Assembly: GCA_937943045.1 (NCBI GenBank)
Contig: CALEBN010000058.1
Span: 1 to 52,617, forward strand
DNA: 52,617 nt
Source: an uncultured Collinsella sp.
Lineage (GTDB): Bacteria; Actinomycetota; Coriobacteriia; Coriobacteriales; Coriobacteriaceae
Reading direction: 5' to 3'
A program made the translations under genes and the position numbers. How positions within the stretch are numbered: the first letter of the stretch is position 1; each line of letters starts with the position of its first letter. Positions 40,898 through 49,773 of this stretch are shown piece by piece. Under the pieces are notes generated by a model. It made no database searches. It saw nothing but the letters and a program-made list of their open reading frames with translations, and was not told the origin of the DNA.

Positions 40898-42823
40898 TTA
40901 TTCAGCGTCCTCGCCGTTCTCGTCGAGGCAGGCCTTCATGGACAGGCTGATGCGCTTGCGGTCAAAGTCAACGGCGGTCAGCTTAACGCGGACCTCGTCA
41001 CCGACCTTCAGCACGTCGGAGACCTTGTTCACGCGCTCATTGCTGATCTCGCTGATATGAACGAGACCGTCAATGCCCGGCATGATGCGGACGAAAGCAC
41101 CGAACTTGGTGATGGAGACAACGGGAGCGGTGAACTCGGTGCCGACGGGAACCTCATTCTCCAGCTTGACCCAGGGGTTGTCCTCTTCCTTCTTGTAGCC
41201 CAGGGAGACCTTCTGGTTCTCGGGATCGTAGCTCTTGACGTAGACCTCGATCTCGTCGCCGACCTTGACGACCTCGGAGGGATGCTTGATGTTGTTCCAG
41301 CTCAGCTCGCTGATGTGGCACAGGCCATCGACACCGCCCACGTCAACGAAAGCGCCGTAAGAGGTCAGGCTCTTGACAACGCCCTTATACTGCTTGCCGA
41401 CCTCAACATTGGCCCAGAACTCCTCGCGCTTGGCCTTGTTGGCCTCGGCAGTGACCTTGTTGATGGAGCCGACGATCTTGCGGCCTGCGCACTCGGTAAT
41501 GACCAGCTGAACGTGCTGGCCAACCAGCTTGGTGTAGTCCTCGTCACGGCGCATGGTGGCCTGAGAACGGGGAACAAAGACGCGGACGCCCTTGACGTTG
41601 ACAACAACGCCGCCCTTGTTGGCCTCCATGACGTCGCCTTCCATAACGGTGCCGTTCTCGGCAGCCTCGGAGACGTCCTTCATGCCCTTCTGGGCCTCAA
41701 AACGGACGCGGGACAGGGTGTCAACACCCTCCTGATCGTTGGTCTTGACAACAACCAGATCCAGCTCGTCGCCCTCTTTAACAAGGTCTTCCATCTTGGC
41801 GTTGGGGTCATGGCTCATCTCGCGCAGGGGCACAATGCCGGTGTGCTTGGAGCCGTCGACACCGACGATGCACTCCGTCGGGGAAACGCTGATGACCTTG
41901 GCTTTTACGATCTTTCCGGTGTAAACATTTGCATTGGCTTCGGTAGCTTTGAGCATCTCCTCGAAGCTCATGTCGTCACGGATCTCTTCACTCATACTGT
42001 TAAGTACCTCCTCAATTATAGACGAAGGCGTTGAAGCCCCGGCTGTCACGCCCACACGCGCCGCACCAGCAAGCCATGCAGGGTCGAGTTCATCAGCAGT
42101 CTCGACGTTGATGGCCTTGGTATGCCGCGCGGCGACCTGTAACAGCTTTTGGGTATTGGAAGAATGATGACCACCAATGACGACCATGTGATCGCATTTT
42201 TGGCTGAGGTCTTCCGCTTCCTGTTGCCTCGCCCACGTTGCATTACATATTGTATCAAAAATTCTGGCTTTTGTACACTCTTTTTTTAAAAAAGCTTTGC
42301 AATTTTCCCAACTTTCCACGCGAAATGTCGTTTGCGCGACGACGTAGATGGATTCTTGTTGCAAAAGCGTGGGGAGCAATTTTTGCAGCTCCTCCAGATT
42401 GGCAAAAACCTGCACAGGGCCGCTTGTATGGCCGACAATCCCCTGTACTTCGGGGTGGTCGGCGTCGCCTGCAACAAGCAAAAGCGCACCGTTTTTGTCC
42501 GCTTCCATCGCGATTTTATGGATTTTTGCAACAAACGGGCAGGTGGCATCGTGATACGCCAGGCTGCGTGTGCTTATTTTGTCATAGACGCTTCTGGGCA
42601 CGCCATGGCTGCGGATGATGACCTCATACCCGTCGGGCACGGCGTCAATATCCGGGCAGGTCACAGCGCCCTTCGCCTCCAGATCGGCCACGACCTGGGC
42701 ATTGTGGATCAATGGGCCGAGGGTCGCAACCTTGCGTCCCTGCGCCAATAAATCATAAGTCAGCTTGACCGCGCGGTCCACACCAAAGCAGAAGCCGGCG
42801 GTTTTGGCACGGATGATCTCCAT
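40898..42823 (-). CDS. ispH: IspH (HMBPP reductase)-ribosomal protein S1 fusion
   Basis: The 641-aa protein joins the last enzyme of the MEP isoprenoid pathway to an S1-type RNA-binding protein. IspH part (about 1-285): the three [4Fe-4S] cysteines C12, C95 and C193, His40, His73, His123 and Glu125, and a GHHSSNT motif. S1 part (about 298-641): four S1 domains, with GAFVDVGGVDGLCHISELSW as the clearest. The fusion is a known hallmark of Clostridia. Start: AAAGGAG seven bases before the ATG at 42823. A GTG- or ATG-initiated separate S1 chain (Met near 277) cannot be ruled out. It is strong evidence that this half of the window is not actinobacterial. Confidence 0.95.
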   Translation of the reverse strand: MEIIRAKTAGFCFGVDRAVKLTYDLLAQGRKVATLGPLIHNAQVVADLEAKGAVTCPDIDAVPDGYEVIIRSHGVPRSVYDKISTRSLAYHDATCPFVAKIHKIAMEADKNGALLLVAGDADHPEVQGIVGHTSGPVQVFANLEELQKLLPTLLQQESIYVVAQTTFRVESWENCKAFLKKECTKARIFDTICNATWARQQEAEDLSQKCDHMVVIGGHHSSNTQKLLQVAARHTKAINVETADELDPAWLAGAARVGVTAGASTPSSIIEEVLNSMSEEIRDDMSFEEMLKATEANANVYTGKIVKAKVISVSPTECIVGVDGSKHTGIVPLREMSHDPNAKMEDLVKEGDELDLVVVKTNDQEGVDTLSRVRFEAQKGMKDVSEAAENGTVMEGDVMEANKGGVVVNVKGVRVFVPRSQATMRRDEDYTKLVGQHVQLVITECAGRKIVGSINKVTAEANKAKREEFWANVEVGKQYKGVVKSLTSYGAFVDVGGVDGLCHISELSWNNIKHPSEVVKVGDEIEVYVKSYDPENQKVSLGYKKEEDNPWVKLENEVPVGTEFTAPVVSITKFGAFVRIMPGIDGLVHISEISNERVNKVSDVLKVGDEVRVKLTAVDFDRKRISLSMKACLDENGEDAE

Positions 42824-42844
42824 AGATAAGCTCCTTTTGTAAAC

Positions 42845-43030
42845 TCCTTGCCTCCCTCTGCGAGACAGACTCCCCCGAAACGGGGGAGATGGCGCTTGCG
42901 CCAGAAGGGGAGCAGTGGCCCCGCAGGGCCGGAGGGAGAGAGCCGTGTCTTTATCCGAAGCTTCGGGCCTCAGCAAAGCTCTCTCCCCCACCGCCTGCGG
43001 GCGGAGCCCCCTCCCAGAGGGGGCCAAGGG
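42845..43030. repeat. Cluster of short palindromes between plsC and ispH
   Basis: Several small inverted repeats follow one another: CTCCCCC/GGGGGAG, GGCGC/GCGCC, GGCCCCG/CAGGGCC-type, CTCTCTCCC/GGGAGAGAG-type and CCCCCTC/GAGGGGG. The same units recur at 44445-44645. They are typical of the intergenic repeat clusters of Faecalibacterium-like genomes (recognition, not searched). Confidence 0.6.
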
Positions 43031-43035
43031 GAATG

Positions 43036-43734
43036 TCATTCCGGCAGCTGCGGCTTGTCGTCCGGTGCAGCGGGTTCCTCCGCTGCCGTTTCGGCCAGGC
43101 GCACAGCAAAGGCGTTGTCGGCCAGCAGCTGCTCCAGCTCGTCGCGCAGGCGGTTCTTCATACGGCGCAGCTCCGCCATTTTGTGGCTCTGATCCCTGAT
43201 CTGCAGGTCCGCGGCGGGGATCGGCTCGCCAAAGACGATGCGCAACTTGCAGAAAAGGTGCAGCCTGCCGTCCTTGGTGCCGTAGATGATGCGCACAGGC
43301 AGCATGTCCGCGCCCGCAGCGGCGGCGATCACAAATGCGCCGCTCTTGATCATGCCCAGCTTGCCGGTCTTTGTGCGGGTCCCCTCGGGGAAGATCATGA
43401 TGCCCGTACCATTTTTGCACTCGTTCGTCAGCTTTTCGACGGTGGTGGTGTCGCCCTTGCCGCGCTCGATGGAAACAGCGCCCATGCAGCGCAGGAACCA
43501 GCCGGCTAGCGGATTTTTGAACAGCTCCTCCTTGGCCAGAATGCGCAGCCGCTTCCAGTCAAATATCGTTATAGCGATCAAGACAGGGTCAAGGTTGGCA
43601 ATGTGGTTCGGTGCGATGACGTAGGCGCGTCCATCGCGGACGGCCTTCAAATTCTCGCGCCCGATGACCTCGAATCGGAACAGAATGTGGGCCAGCACCC
43701 AGATGATGGGCAGCAGAATCCAGTATAAAAGCAT
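43036..43734 (-). CDS. plsC: 1-acyl-sn-glycerol-3-phosphate acyltransferase (PlsC family)
   Basis: The 232-aa membrane enzyme acylates lysophosphatidic acid. Seen: one N-terminal membrane helix, the catalytic NHIANLD (NHx4D) box and FPEGTRTKTG block. The C-terminal 40 residues are charged and Pro/Ala-rich. Start: GGGGG six bases before the ATG at 43734. It follows cmk by 11 bp, as in many Clostridia where cmk, plsC and ispH-rpsA are adjacent. Confidence 0.92.
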   Translation of the reverse strand: MLLYWILLPIIWVLAHILFRFEVIGRENLKAVRDGRAYVIAPNHIANLDPVLIAITIFDWKRLRILAKEELFKNPLAGWFLRCMGAVSIERGKGDTTTVEKLTNECKNGTGIMIFPEGTRTKTGKLGMIKSGAFVIAAAAGADMLPVRIIYGTKDGRLHLFCKLRIVFGEPIPAADLQIRDQSHKMAELRRMKNRLRDELEQLLADNAFAVRLAETAAEEPAAPDDKPQLPE

Positions 43735-43745
43735 CGTCAGCCCCC

Positions 43746-44408
43746 TTAGATGTGCGCAAGAATCGTGCGCTTGAGCAGGTCAAAGCTCTCCTGCAGGCCG
43801 ATGCTGCTTGTGTCCACCAGAATGGCGTCGTCGGCCTGTTTGAGCGGGGCCACGGCGCGGTGGCTGTCCTGGTAGTCGCGCTGCCGGATGTCGGCCAGCA
43901 CGGTGGCAAAATCCGCGGGCTGGCCCTTCTCGGCCAGCTCCTTGGCGCGGCGCTGGGCGCGTGCCTCGGCGCTGGCGGTCAGGAAGATCTTGACCGTGGC
44001 GTTGGGCAGCACAACCGTACCGATGTCGCGGCCATCCATCAGGATGTTCTGGCTTTCGGCCAAGCCGCGCTGGGTGTCCAGCAGGAAGCTGCGCACCGCG
44101 GGGTGTGCGGCCACGGCGGACGCAGCCATGCCGATCTCCTCGGCGCGGATGGCCGTGCTGACGTCCTCGCCGTTTAAATAAATGTGCTGCGCACCGTCGA
44201 TCAGGCGGATGCCGAGCTTGACCTGCGGCAGCAGTGCGGCGACAGCGTCGGCGTCATGCGGGTCAACGCCCGCACGGACAGCGTACAGGCCGATGGAGCG
44301 GTACATGGCACCGGTGTCAACGTAGACATAGCCGAGGTCTTTGGCAAGCGCCTTGGCGAGACTGGATTTACCGGCCCCGGACGGGCCGTCGATTGCGATG
44401 GAAATCAT
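43746..44408 (-). CDS. cmk: Cytidylate kinase
   Basis: The 220-aa enzyme phosphorylates CMP and dCMP. Seen: P-loop DGPSGAGKSS at 7-16, YVDTGAMYRS, and DGRDIGTVVLP, all diagnostic of Cmk. Start: the ATG at 44408 has GGG at a workable distance; the ATG at 44417 follows AAAGGG directly with no spacing and is unlikely. It lies upstream of plsC and downstream of a repeat cluster. Confidence 0.94.
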   Translation of the reverse strand: MISIAIDGPSGAGKSSLAKALAKDLGYVYVDTGAMYRSIGLYAVRAGVDPHDADAVAALLPQVKLGIRLIDGAQHIYLNGEDVSTAIRAEEIGMAASAVAAHPAVRSFLLDTQRGLAESQNILMDGRDIGTVVLPNATVKIFLTASAEARAQRRAKELAEKGQPADFATVLADIRQRDYQDSHRAVAPLKQADDAILVDTSSIGLQESFDLLKRTILAHI

Positions 44409-44444
44409 AGTTATCATCCCTTTAAATAGAATCGTCTTTGGCTT

Positions 44445-44645
44445 CTCCCTTTGGGGGAGAAGCTGCCGCCCGCAGGCGGCTGATGAGGGGAGGGCTTGCG
44501 GGGGCTGCCCGTTAGAGGGTTACCGCCGCAGAGCCGCAGGCCGGGCATGCCCGGCCCCTACCGGGTGGTTTCTCCTTCCCGTGCGGTTGCCGTAAGGTCT
44601 GCCCTCATCCGGCCCTGCGGGGCCACCTTCCCCCTCAGGGGAAGG
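44445..44645. repeat. Repeat cluster including a GTAGGGGCCGG REP unit
   Basis: The 243-bp gap before cmk is filled with palindromes: CTTCTCCC/GGGAGAAG, GCCCGCAGGC-type, a GGCCGGGCATGCCCGGCC stem with a CCCCTAC end (about 44,531-44,554), and CCTTCCCC/GGGGAAGG at the end. No gene is present. The REP unit matches those at 52398-52483. Confidence 0.65.
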
Positions 44646-44651
44646 CTGGGG

Positions 44652-45869
44652 TTACAGCGCCTTGGCTGCCGCCACGGCGGTTGACCAGGCGATTTGGAGG
44701 TTATAGCCACCGGTGCGGGCGTCCACGTCAAGGACCTCCCCGGCAAAGTACAGACCCGCGCACAGCTTGCTGGCCATCGTCTTGGGGTCTACCTCGCGGA
44801 CATCGACGCCGCCGGCGGTGATGACGGCGTGCTCCTTATCGCCCAGCGCGCTGACCGGCACCTGCCAGTGCTTGCACAGGTCAACGAGCGCCTGCTTCTG
44901 CTCCCGCGTGATCTGCGCGGCCTTCGTGGCAGGGTCGATGCCCCACTTTTCGACGGCGACGGGGCGCATCGAGTTGGGCAGCAGCTTTGCCAGCGCCCCC
45001 TGCGCACTGTGGCTGCCCTGCTCCGCAAAGTCGCGGGTCAGGCGGTCATAGAGCGTTTTTTCATCCAACGCGGGCTTTAAGTCAAACTCACAGATATAGC
45101 GGTGCTTCGTTATATCCTCAATGTAGGTGCTGGCCGACAGGACGAGCGGCCCGGACAGGCCGAAGTGGGTGAACAGCGCCTCGCCCTGCTCGGTAAACAG
45201 CGGCTTGCCGTCACAAAGCAGCGTCAGCGTAACGTTGCGCAGGGCCAGGCCCATCATGCGGCGGCAGGCCGGGTCGGGGCTGACCAGACTGCACAGGCTG
45301 GGCTGCGGCGGCATGATCGTGTGCCCCGCCTGCCGCGCCAGCCTGTAGCCGCTGCCATCGCTGCCGGTGGCAGGATAGCTGATGCCGCCCGTAGCGATCA
45401 GCGTGTTTTCTGCCCGCAGCGTCTCGCCGCGGTCCGTCACAGCACCCTTGCAGGCGCCGTCCTCGATGACCAGCTTTTTTGCGCTGCCGCGCACAAATTT
45501 CGCATCGCGTGCATAATCGCGCAGCGCGGCCAGCACGTCGGCGGCGCGGTCACTCCGGGGAAATACCCGCCGCCCGCGCTCGGTTTTGAGCGGCACGCCG
45601 AGTGACTCGAACAGCTCCATGGCCGCCGACGGCGGGAAGGCGTAAAGGCTCGAATACAAAAACCGCCCGTTATGCCGCACATAGGGCAGAAACTCCCGCA
45701 CGTCGCTGTCACTCGTGACGTTGCAGCGTCCCTTTCCGGTGATAAGCAGCTTTTGGCCCGGTCCCTTGGGGTTGTGCTCCAGCACGGTCACGGTCAGCCC
45801 GCGGGCACAGGCGGCCCCGGCTGCCATCAGGCCCGCCGCGCCGCCGCCGATGACCAGTAGATCTGTCAT
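44652..45869 (-). CDS. HI0933/YhiN-family FAD-binding flavoprotein
   Basis: The 405-aa protein has the N-terminal dinucleotide motif GGGAAGL (8-14), the family segment GKGRCNVTS, the ATGGISYPATGSDG motif and the C-terminal GGYNLQIAWSTA that closes the FAD site. It is often called aminoacetone oxidase family; the true reaction is unsettled. Start: GGGAG five bases before the ATG at 45869, which overlaps the upstream gene by 4 bp. Next to cmk-plsC-ispH this gene is a usual clostridial neighbour, whereas the membrane protein before it is not. Confidence 0.92.
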   Translation of the reverse strand: MTDLLVIGGGAAGLMAAGAACARGLTVTVLEHNPKGPGQKLLITGKGRCNVTSDSDVREFLPYVRHNGRFLYSSLYAFPPSAAMELFESLGVPLKTERGRRVFPRSDRAADVLAALRDYARDAKFVRGSAKKLVIEDGACKGAVTDRGETLRAENTLIATGGISYPATGSDGSGYRLARQAGHTIMPPQPSLCSLVSPDPACRRMMGLALRNVTLTLLCDGKPLFTEQGEALFTHFGLSGPLVLSASTYIEDITKHRYICEFDLKPALDEKTLYDRLTRDFAEQGSHSAQGALAKLLPNSMRPVAVEKWGIDPATKAAQITREQKQALVDLCKHWQVPVSALGDKEHAVITAGGVDVREVDPKTMASKLCAGLYFAGEVLDVDARTGGYNLQIAWSTAVAAAKAL

Positions 45870-47563
45870 GCGTTCTCCCTTCGTTTGTCAATTTTTCTCG
45901 GTCTGCCGTACAAAAGCAGCCCGGCAAATGCGTACAGGACCAGCAGCGGATGCACCGTTGCCAGGTACATCGTGCTGGTGCCGATGCCGAAGCTGGACAC
46001 CTCGACAAAGGCGATCATGGCACAGCGCAGCAGCGCAATGCCGAAGATGCCGAACAGCAGCAGCCACGGCACAACGGTCTGTGCCGTGCATTTTTGACGC
46101 CGCTGCGGCAAAAGCTCTGCCAGCTGGCACAGCACGGCGCAGAGCACGCCCACCGTAAGCAAAATACTGCAGACCCGCGTCCAGCCCTGCATGACGGCAA
46201 AGACCGTCTTTTGGTACGGGCTGTAGTAGGGCGTGTCCTCCCCCGCGTTGGCGGCGCTGTTGAAGCCGCAGTGCAGGTAGCCGGACCAGGCGGCAAAGTC
46301 GTCCTCGGTGCCGATGGACCGCAGCGTCTCATAGGGCGCACAGTCCCGCAGGCCCAGCACATGCCAAAAGCCGTTCCAGGTCTCGGCCAGCGTCGAAGGG
46401 ACGTAAGCCGCCGAGATCGGCTGGCTCGTCGCCACGCGCCTGCCGGTGCGGCTGGGCAGTGTGCCCGCGTCGCAGGCGGCGTTGATCTTATCGGCCACAG
46501 TCTGCCAGTAGGCGTCGGCGGTCTTAGCGTCGGCGTAGATGCCCTCAAACTGCGCGGCGCGGCGGATGGCCCAATAGAAGCTGCCCGCGCGGTAGTCGTC
46601 GAGATTTGGGTCGCGGAAATCATTCTGCAGCTGGGCGTCCTCCTCCAGCCAGTAGGCCAGCGGCTCCAATTCCGGCACAGCGTCGTAAATTTTCTCGCGG
46701 GCGTCGGCGGGCACGGAGAGGTAGGGCGCAGTGCTGTCGGTGTCCACGCGCATCATCGCGCCCATGGCCGCGGCAAAGGAGCCTTCCGAAAAGTCGGACA
46801 GCGCAAACACGCCGTAGTGTATGTAATTGAGGGTGCAGAAGGTCAGCACGCCGACGCCGAGCATGACATACGGGATGGCCTGCGCGGCCAGAGCCTTCCA
46901 GCGGCGCTTGCCCGCCAGCACCACGGCCACAATGACGGTGGCCGCCGCGGCGAACGGCAGCAGGAACAGCCCGGCGTCCTCGCGGTCCAGATAGCCGCAG
47001 GCCAGACCCGCGCCCGCCGCGGCCAGCCACGGCCAGAGCGGCTTTTCCGGCGTGAACACCGCGCGCAGCGCCATGCCCGCCATGCCCGCAAAGAAGTACA
47101 GACACAGCGCCGGAAAGATGTTGTCCCGGTAGACGCGCAGCGTGTAGGCCGCCCAGCTCGACGGCAGAAACGCCAGCGCCGCAAACAGGCCAAGCGTCAG
47201 CACACGGCCCTGTGCGGGGTCTTTTTTGCGCCACAGCGTCGAAAAGGCAAACGCTGCCAGCAGTGCCGCCCCGCACCAGAGCGCCGCGCCGCTGATAAGA
47301 TACGGCAGGTGCAGCGCGTGCAGCAGTGCCATCCACACCGGGAAGAACATGGCCTTGGACAGCGTCAGATAATCATACGCGCCCAACCACTGCCCGGCTG
47401 TGATATGGTTGGCCGCGCGGAACATCAGCTCGTCGTCCAGCGGCGCACCGCCCACCCAGATGTACGCCTGCTGAAAGCCCGTCAGCGCCAGACGCAGGCA
47501 GACCAGCAGGGCGCAGAGCACCCAGAAAGCGCGGCGGGACAGCCGCGGGCGAAAATGCTTCAT
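45866..47563 (-). CDS. Polytopic membrane protein, possible GT-C-type glycosyltransferase
   Basis: The 565-aa protein has roughly ten to twelve membrane helices, with a first extracytoplasmic loop holding an acidic DDE motif (APLDDELMFR) and a large soluble region (about 270-440). This layout resembles GT-C enzymes or O-antigen/lipoteichoic-acid modifying transferases that use polyprenyl-phosphate sugars, but no family motif is certain. Start: GAGG nine bases before the ATG at 47563; ATG at 47578 has no site. It follows a GtrB-type gene closely, which supports a GtrC-like role (inference). Confidence 0.6.
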   Translation of the reverse strand: MKHFRPRLSRRAFWVLCALLVCLRLALTGFQQAYIWVGGAPLDDELMFRAANHITAGQWLGAYDYLTLSKAMFFPVWMALLHALHLPYLISGAALWCGAALLAAFAFSTLWRKKDPAQGRVLTLGLFAALAFLPSSWAAYTLRVYRDNIFPALCLYFFAGMAGMALRAVFTPEKPLWPWLAAAGAGLACGYLDREDAGLFLLPFAAAATVIVAVVLAGKRRWKALAAQAIPYVMLGVGVLTFCTLNYIHYGVFALSDFSEGSFAAAMGAMMRVDTDSTAPYLSVPADAREKIYDAVPELEPLAYWLEEDAQLQNDFRDPNLDDYRAGSFYWAIRRAAQFEGIYADAKTADAYWQTVADKINAACDAGTLPSRTGRRVATSQPISAAYVPSTLAETWNGFWHVLGLRDCAPYETLRSIGTEDDFAAWSGYLHCGFNSAANAGEDTPYYSPYQKTVFAVMQGWTRVCSILLTVGVLCAVLCQLAELLPQRRQKCTAQTVVPWLLLFGIFGIALLRCAMIAFVEVSSFGIGTSTMYLATVHPLLVLYAFAGLLLYGRPRKIDKRRENA

Positions 47564-47581
47564 CGGTAACTTCCTCATGCG

Positions 47582-48493
47582 TTATTTTTGCAGCTTCTCA
47601 ATGCTTTCCACAAGATATTTCTGCTGCCTGAACGTCAGATTTAAGAGCAGCGACAGATACTTGACGACGATGGTCAGCACGGCGAACAGCCCCGCAAACC
47701 CGACGGTGATGACGAACATCGTCGTCGTCCAGCCCTCTACCGGGTGGCCGGTGGCGAAGATGACGAGGGTATAGATCAGCTCGGCCAGCGCCAGCGCCAT
47801 CATGCAGAGCGTGACGGTCACGCTGGCCTTGAAGCCGAAGTTCGTGTAGAGCGTCAGGCTGTCCAGCGCCAGATTGAACCGGCCCTTCTGCTTAACGGTC
47901 AGTTGGCCGTCAAATTCCAGATCGACCATCCGTAAGCCGCTGGTCGCGTAGGCCGCCTTGCGGTAGGGCAGGTGCGTGCTGGACGCATGGACGCGGTTGA
48001 TGGCGCGGCGCGTCACCAGACGGAACGCATCGGTGCGCAGGCGGTAGGCGCTCTGGGAGTGGGCGTTGAACACCTTATAAAACAGGCTGCTGCCGCCGCG
48101 CACGGTGCGCGGGCAGACCGACACAATATCGTTGCCGTCCAGCGCCGCCCTGTACGCCTGCATAATAAGCGTCGGCGCGTAGCAGAGCTCGGTGGAGTCG
48201 AACTCATAGACATAGTCGCCGATGGCGGCATCGAGGCCGGCGTTCATGGCGTCCTCGAGTCCGTGGTAGATGCTCATGTGCAAAATCGTCAGCGGGGCGT
48301 CCTGTTCCCTGCCCCAGGCGCGCAGCTGTTTGACCGTGTCGTCGGTGCAGGCGTCGTCCACGACGACCAGCTCATATTGTTTAAAGTTGGCGTCCAGCTC
48401 TGCGGCCACCGTGCGGCAGAACTCCACGGCGCGCGCACCGTCGTTGTGCAGGTAGACGACTGCCGAAATAAAATTGTTGTCTTTAAGCGTCAT
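47582..48493 (-). CDS. GtrB-type family 2 glycosyltransferase (polyprenyl-phosphate sugar synthase)
   Basis: The 303-aa protein has a GT-A domain with VVVDDACTDDT and YEFDSTE (Asp-rich) motifs and two C-terminal membrane helices (about 225-245 and 260-285), the architecture of GtrB/DPM1-type enzymes that charge undecaprenyl phosphate with a sugar. Start: the ATG at 48493 overlaps the FAD oxidoreductase stop by 4 bp. The GT-C-like protein follows. Confidence 0.85.
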   Translation of the reverse strand: MTLKDNNFISAVVYLHNDGARAVEFCRTVAAELDANFKQYELVVVDDACTDDTVKQLRAWGREQDAPLTILHMSIYHGLEDAMNAGLDAAIGDYVYEFDSTELCYAPTLIMQAYRAALDGNDIVSVCPRTVRGGSSLFYKVFNAHSQSAYRLRTDAFRLVTRRAINRVHASSTHLPYRKAAYATSGLRMVDLEFDGQLTVKQKGRFNLALDSLTLYTNFGFKASVTVTLCMMALALAELIYTLVIFATGHPVEGWTTTMFVITVGFAGLFAVLTIVVKYLSLLLNLTFRQQKYLVESIEKLQK

Positions 48494-49608
48494 ACATCCA
48501 ATACCTCGTCCAGGTCGTATACCGTGTTGATCTTGCCGGACAGCACGCTGACGAGCTTCGGCTCGTCGTTCATCACGCGGACCACCGTCGGGCGCGAGTC
48601 GTCGATCTCGCTGGCCTTTAAGATGGGCTTCATGCTGAACAGGCTGCTGTGGTAGGCAAAGCCGTATTCTTCCTTTAAATACTTGCGGGCCAGCTGGCTC
48701 ATGTAGGGCCAGGCGCTTTGCGGCTTGGCCGGGCACTCATTGCAGTTGTACAGGCTGCCCGGCTTGCACACGCCGCCGCATTCCTGCTGGCATGGGAAGG
48801 TCGCAACACTGTCATAGCTCGTCTCATGCGGGGTGAAGGTCACGCTCGTCAGGCTGTGCAGGCCGGTCCGGCCGAAGGGCATCAGGCTAAAAAACGGCCC
48901 GTCCATGACCGTGATTCCGGTGTTTTTCAGGCTTTTGTCCACGGTACACAAAATGATCTCGCACTTTTCGTACTTAATGCCGAACGGCGGCAGGCCGAGC
49001 ATGGCGTGTACGTCGTTGACGCCCGCATAGGTCGCGTTGAGCAGGTAGGGCGCTTCGGCGGTGATGTCTCCCGCCTGCACGCGCCACGCGCTGCCGACCT
49101 TCTCGATGGCCGTCGGCTTGTGGCTGTACAGTACCTCAACGTTGGGCAGTGCGGCGAGCTGCTCCAGAAACCAGCGCTTGAGTATCTGCGCATCGTAGGT
49201 GTACTCGGTGGTCAGGAACGCGCCGTCGCAGAGGCCCGGGTTGAAGTAGCGCTCGGGCGCAACGTCGTCGCAGCGGATGCCTGCCGCCGCGCAGAACCGG
49301 CGGAATTCCGCCGCGTTCGTCCAGGAGAAGTGCGCGCTGGTGGCGTAGACCTGGTCAAACTCGGTGTGCAGGCAGAAGCCGTAATCATTGCAGAACCGCT
49401 CAAAATAGTGGGCGGACTTGATGGCCGTGGAGTAGCTGCGCGGGTAGTGGTAGCCCATGTGGACACGGGCCTGGTTGATGTAGGTCGCGCGCATGAAGGG
49501 CGCGGGGTCGCGCTCCAGCACAAGGACGCGCTGCCCCGCCGCGCCGCATTTCTGCGCCGCGTACAGGCCGTACAGCCCCGCGCCGAGGATGATTTTATCG
49601 TAGGTCAT
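48490..49608 (-). CDS. FAD-dependent oxidoreductase with a five-cysteine insertion
   Basis: The 372-aa DAO-fold protein has the FAD motif GAGLYG (9-14), ERDPAPF after the second strand, and a closing LSGKINTVYDLDE. An unusual cysteine cluster, C273-x3-C277-x3-C281-x7-C289-x2-C292, lies in the middle of the substrate domain and could bind a metal or iron-sulfur cluster. The location among glycosyltransferases suggests oxidation of a sugar or lipid-linked intermediate; the substrate is unknown. Start: AAGGGG nine bases before the ATG at 49608. Preceded by a repeat-filled gap that may carry its own promoter. Confidence 0.78.
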   Translation of the reverse strand: MTYDKIILGAGLYGLYAAQKCGAAGQRVLVLERDPAPFMRATYINQARVHMGYHYPRSYSTAIKSAHYFERFCNDYGFCLHTEFDQVYATSAHFSWTNAAEFRRFCAAAGIRCDDVAPERYFNPGLCDGAFLTTEYTYDAQILKRWFLEQLAALPNVEVLYSHKPTAIEKVGSAWRVQAGDITAEAPYLLNATYAGVNDVHAMLGLPPFGIKYEKCEIILCTVDKSLKNTGITVMDGPFFSLMPFGRTGLHSLTSVTFTPHETSYDSVATFPCQQECGGVCKPGSLYNCNECPAKPQSAWPYMSQLARKYLKEEYGFAYHSSLFSMKPILKASEIDDSRPTVVRVMNDEPKLVSVLSGKINTVYDLDEVLDV

Positions 49609-49675
49609 AGAGCGTTTCCCCTTTTTACATTCCTTCGGACGATTGCCGGGTGGACATGGGATCCGCCCCGGCATT

Positions 49676-49755
49676 GTAGGGGTCGATGCTCGTCATCGAC
49701 CCGGGCACTTTGCGGCTGCCGCCAAGTGCCGCGGGCGAGCACTGCTCGCCCCTGC
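49676..49755. repeat. Two REP-like palindromes facing outward
   Basis: The first starts GTAGGGGTCGATG and pairs with CATCGACCC. The second, on the minus strand, starts GCAGGGGCGAGCAG and pairs with its complement. The GTAGGGG-type head is kept while the stem differs from other copies. Confidence 0.7.
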
Positions 49756-49773
49756 ATCTTTGCAAAATAGAAC

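Noticed and set aside
45950..47569. A 539-codon plus-strand frame opposite the membrane protein at 45866-47563
   Set aside because: Highly Arg/His/Gln-rich, which is the expected antisense of hydrophobic codons; the minus strand gives a coherent multi-helix protein and overlaps its neighbours properly.
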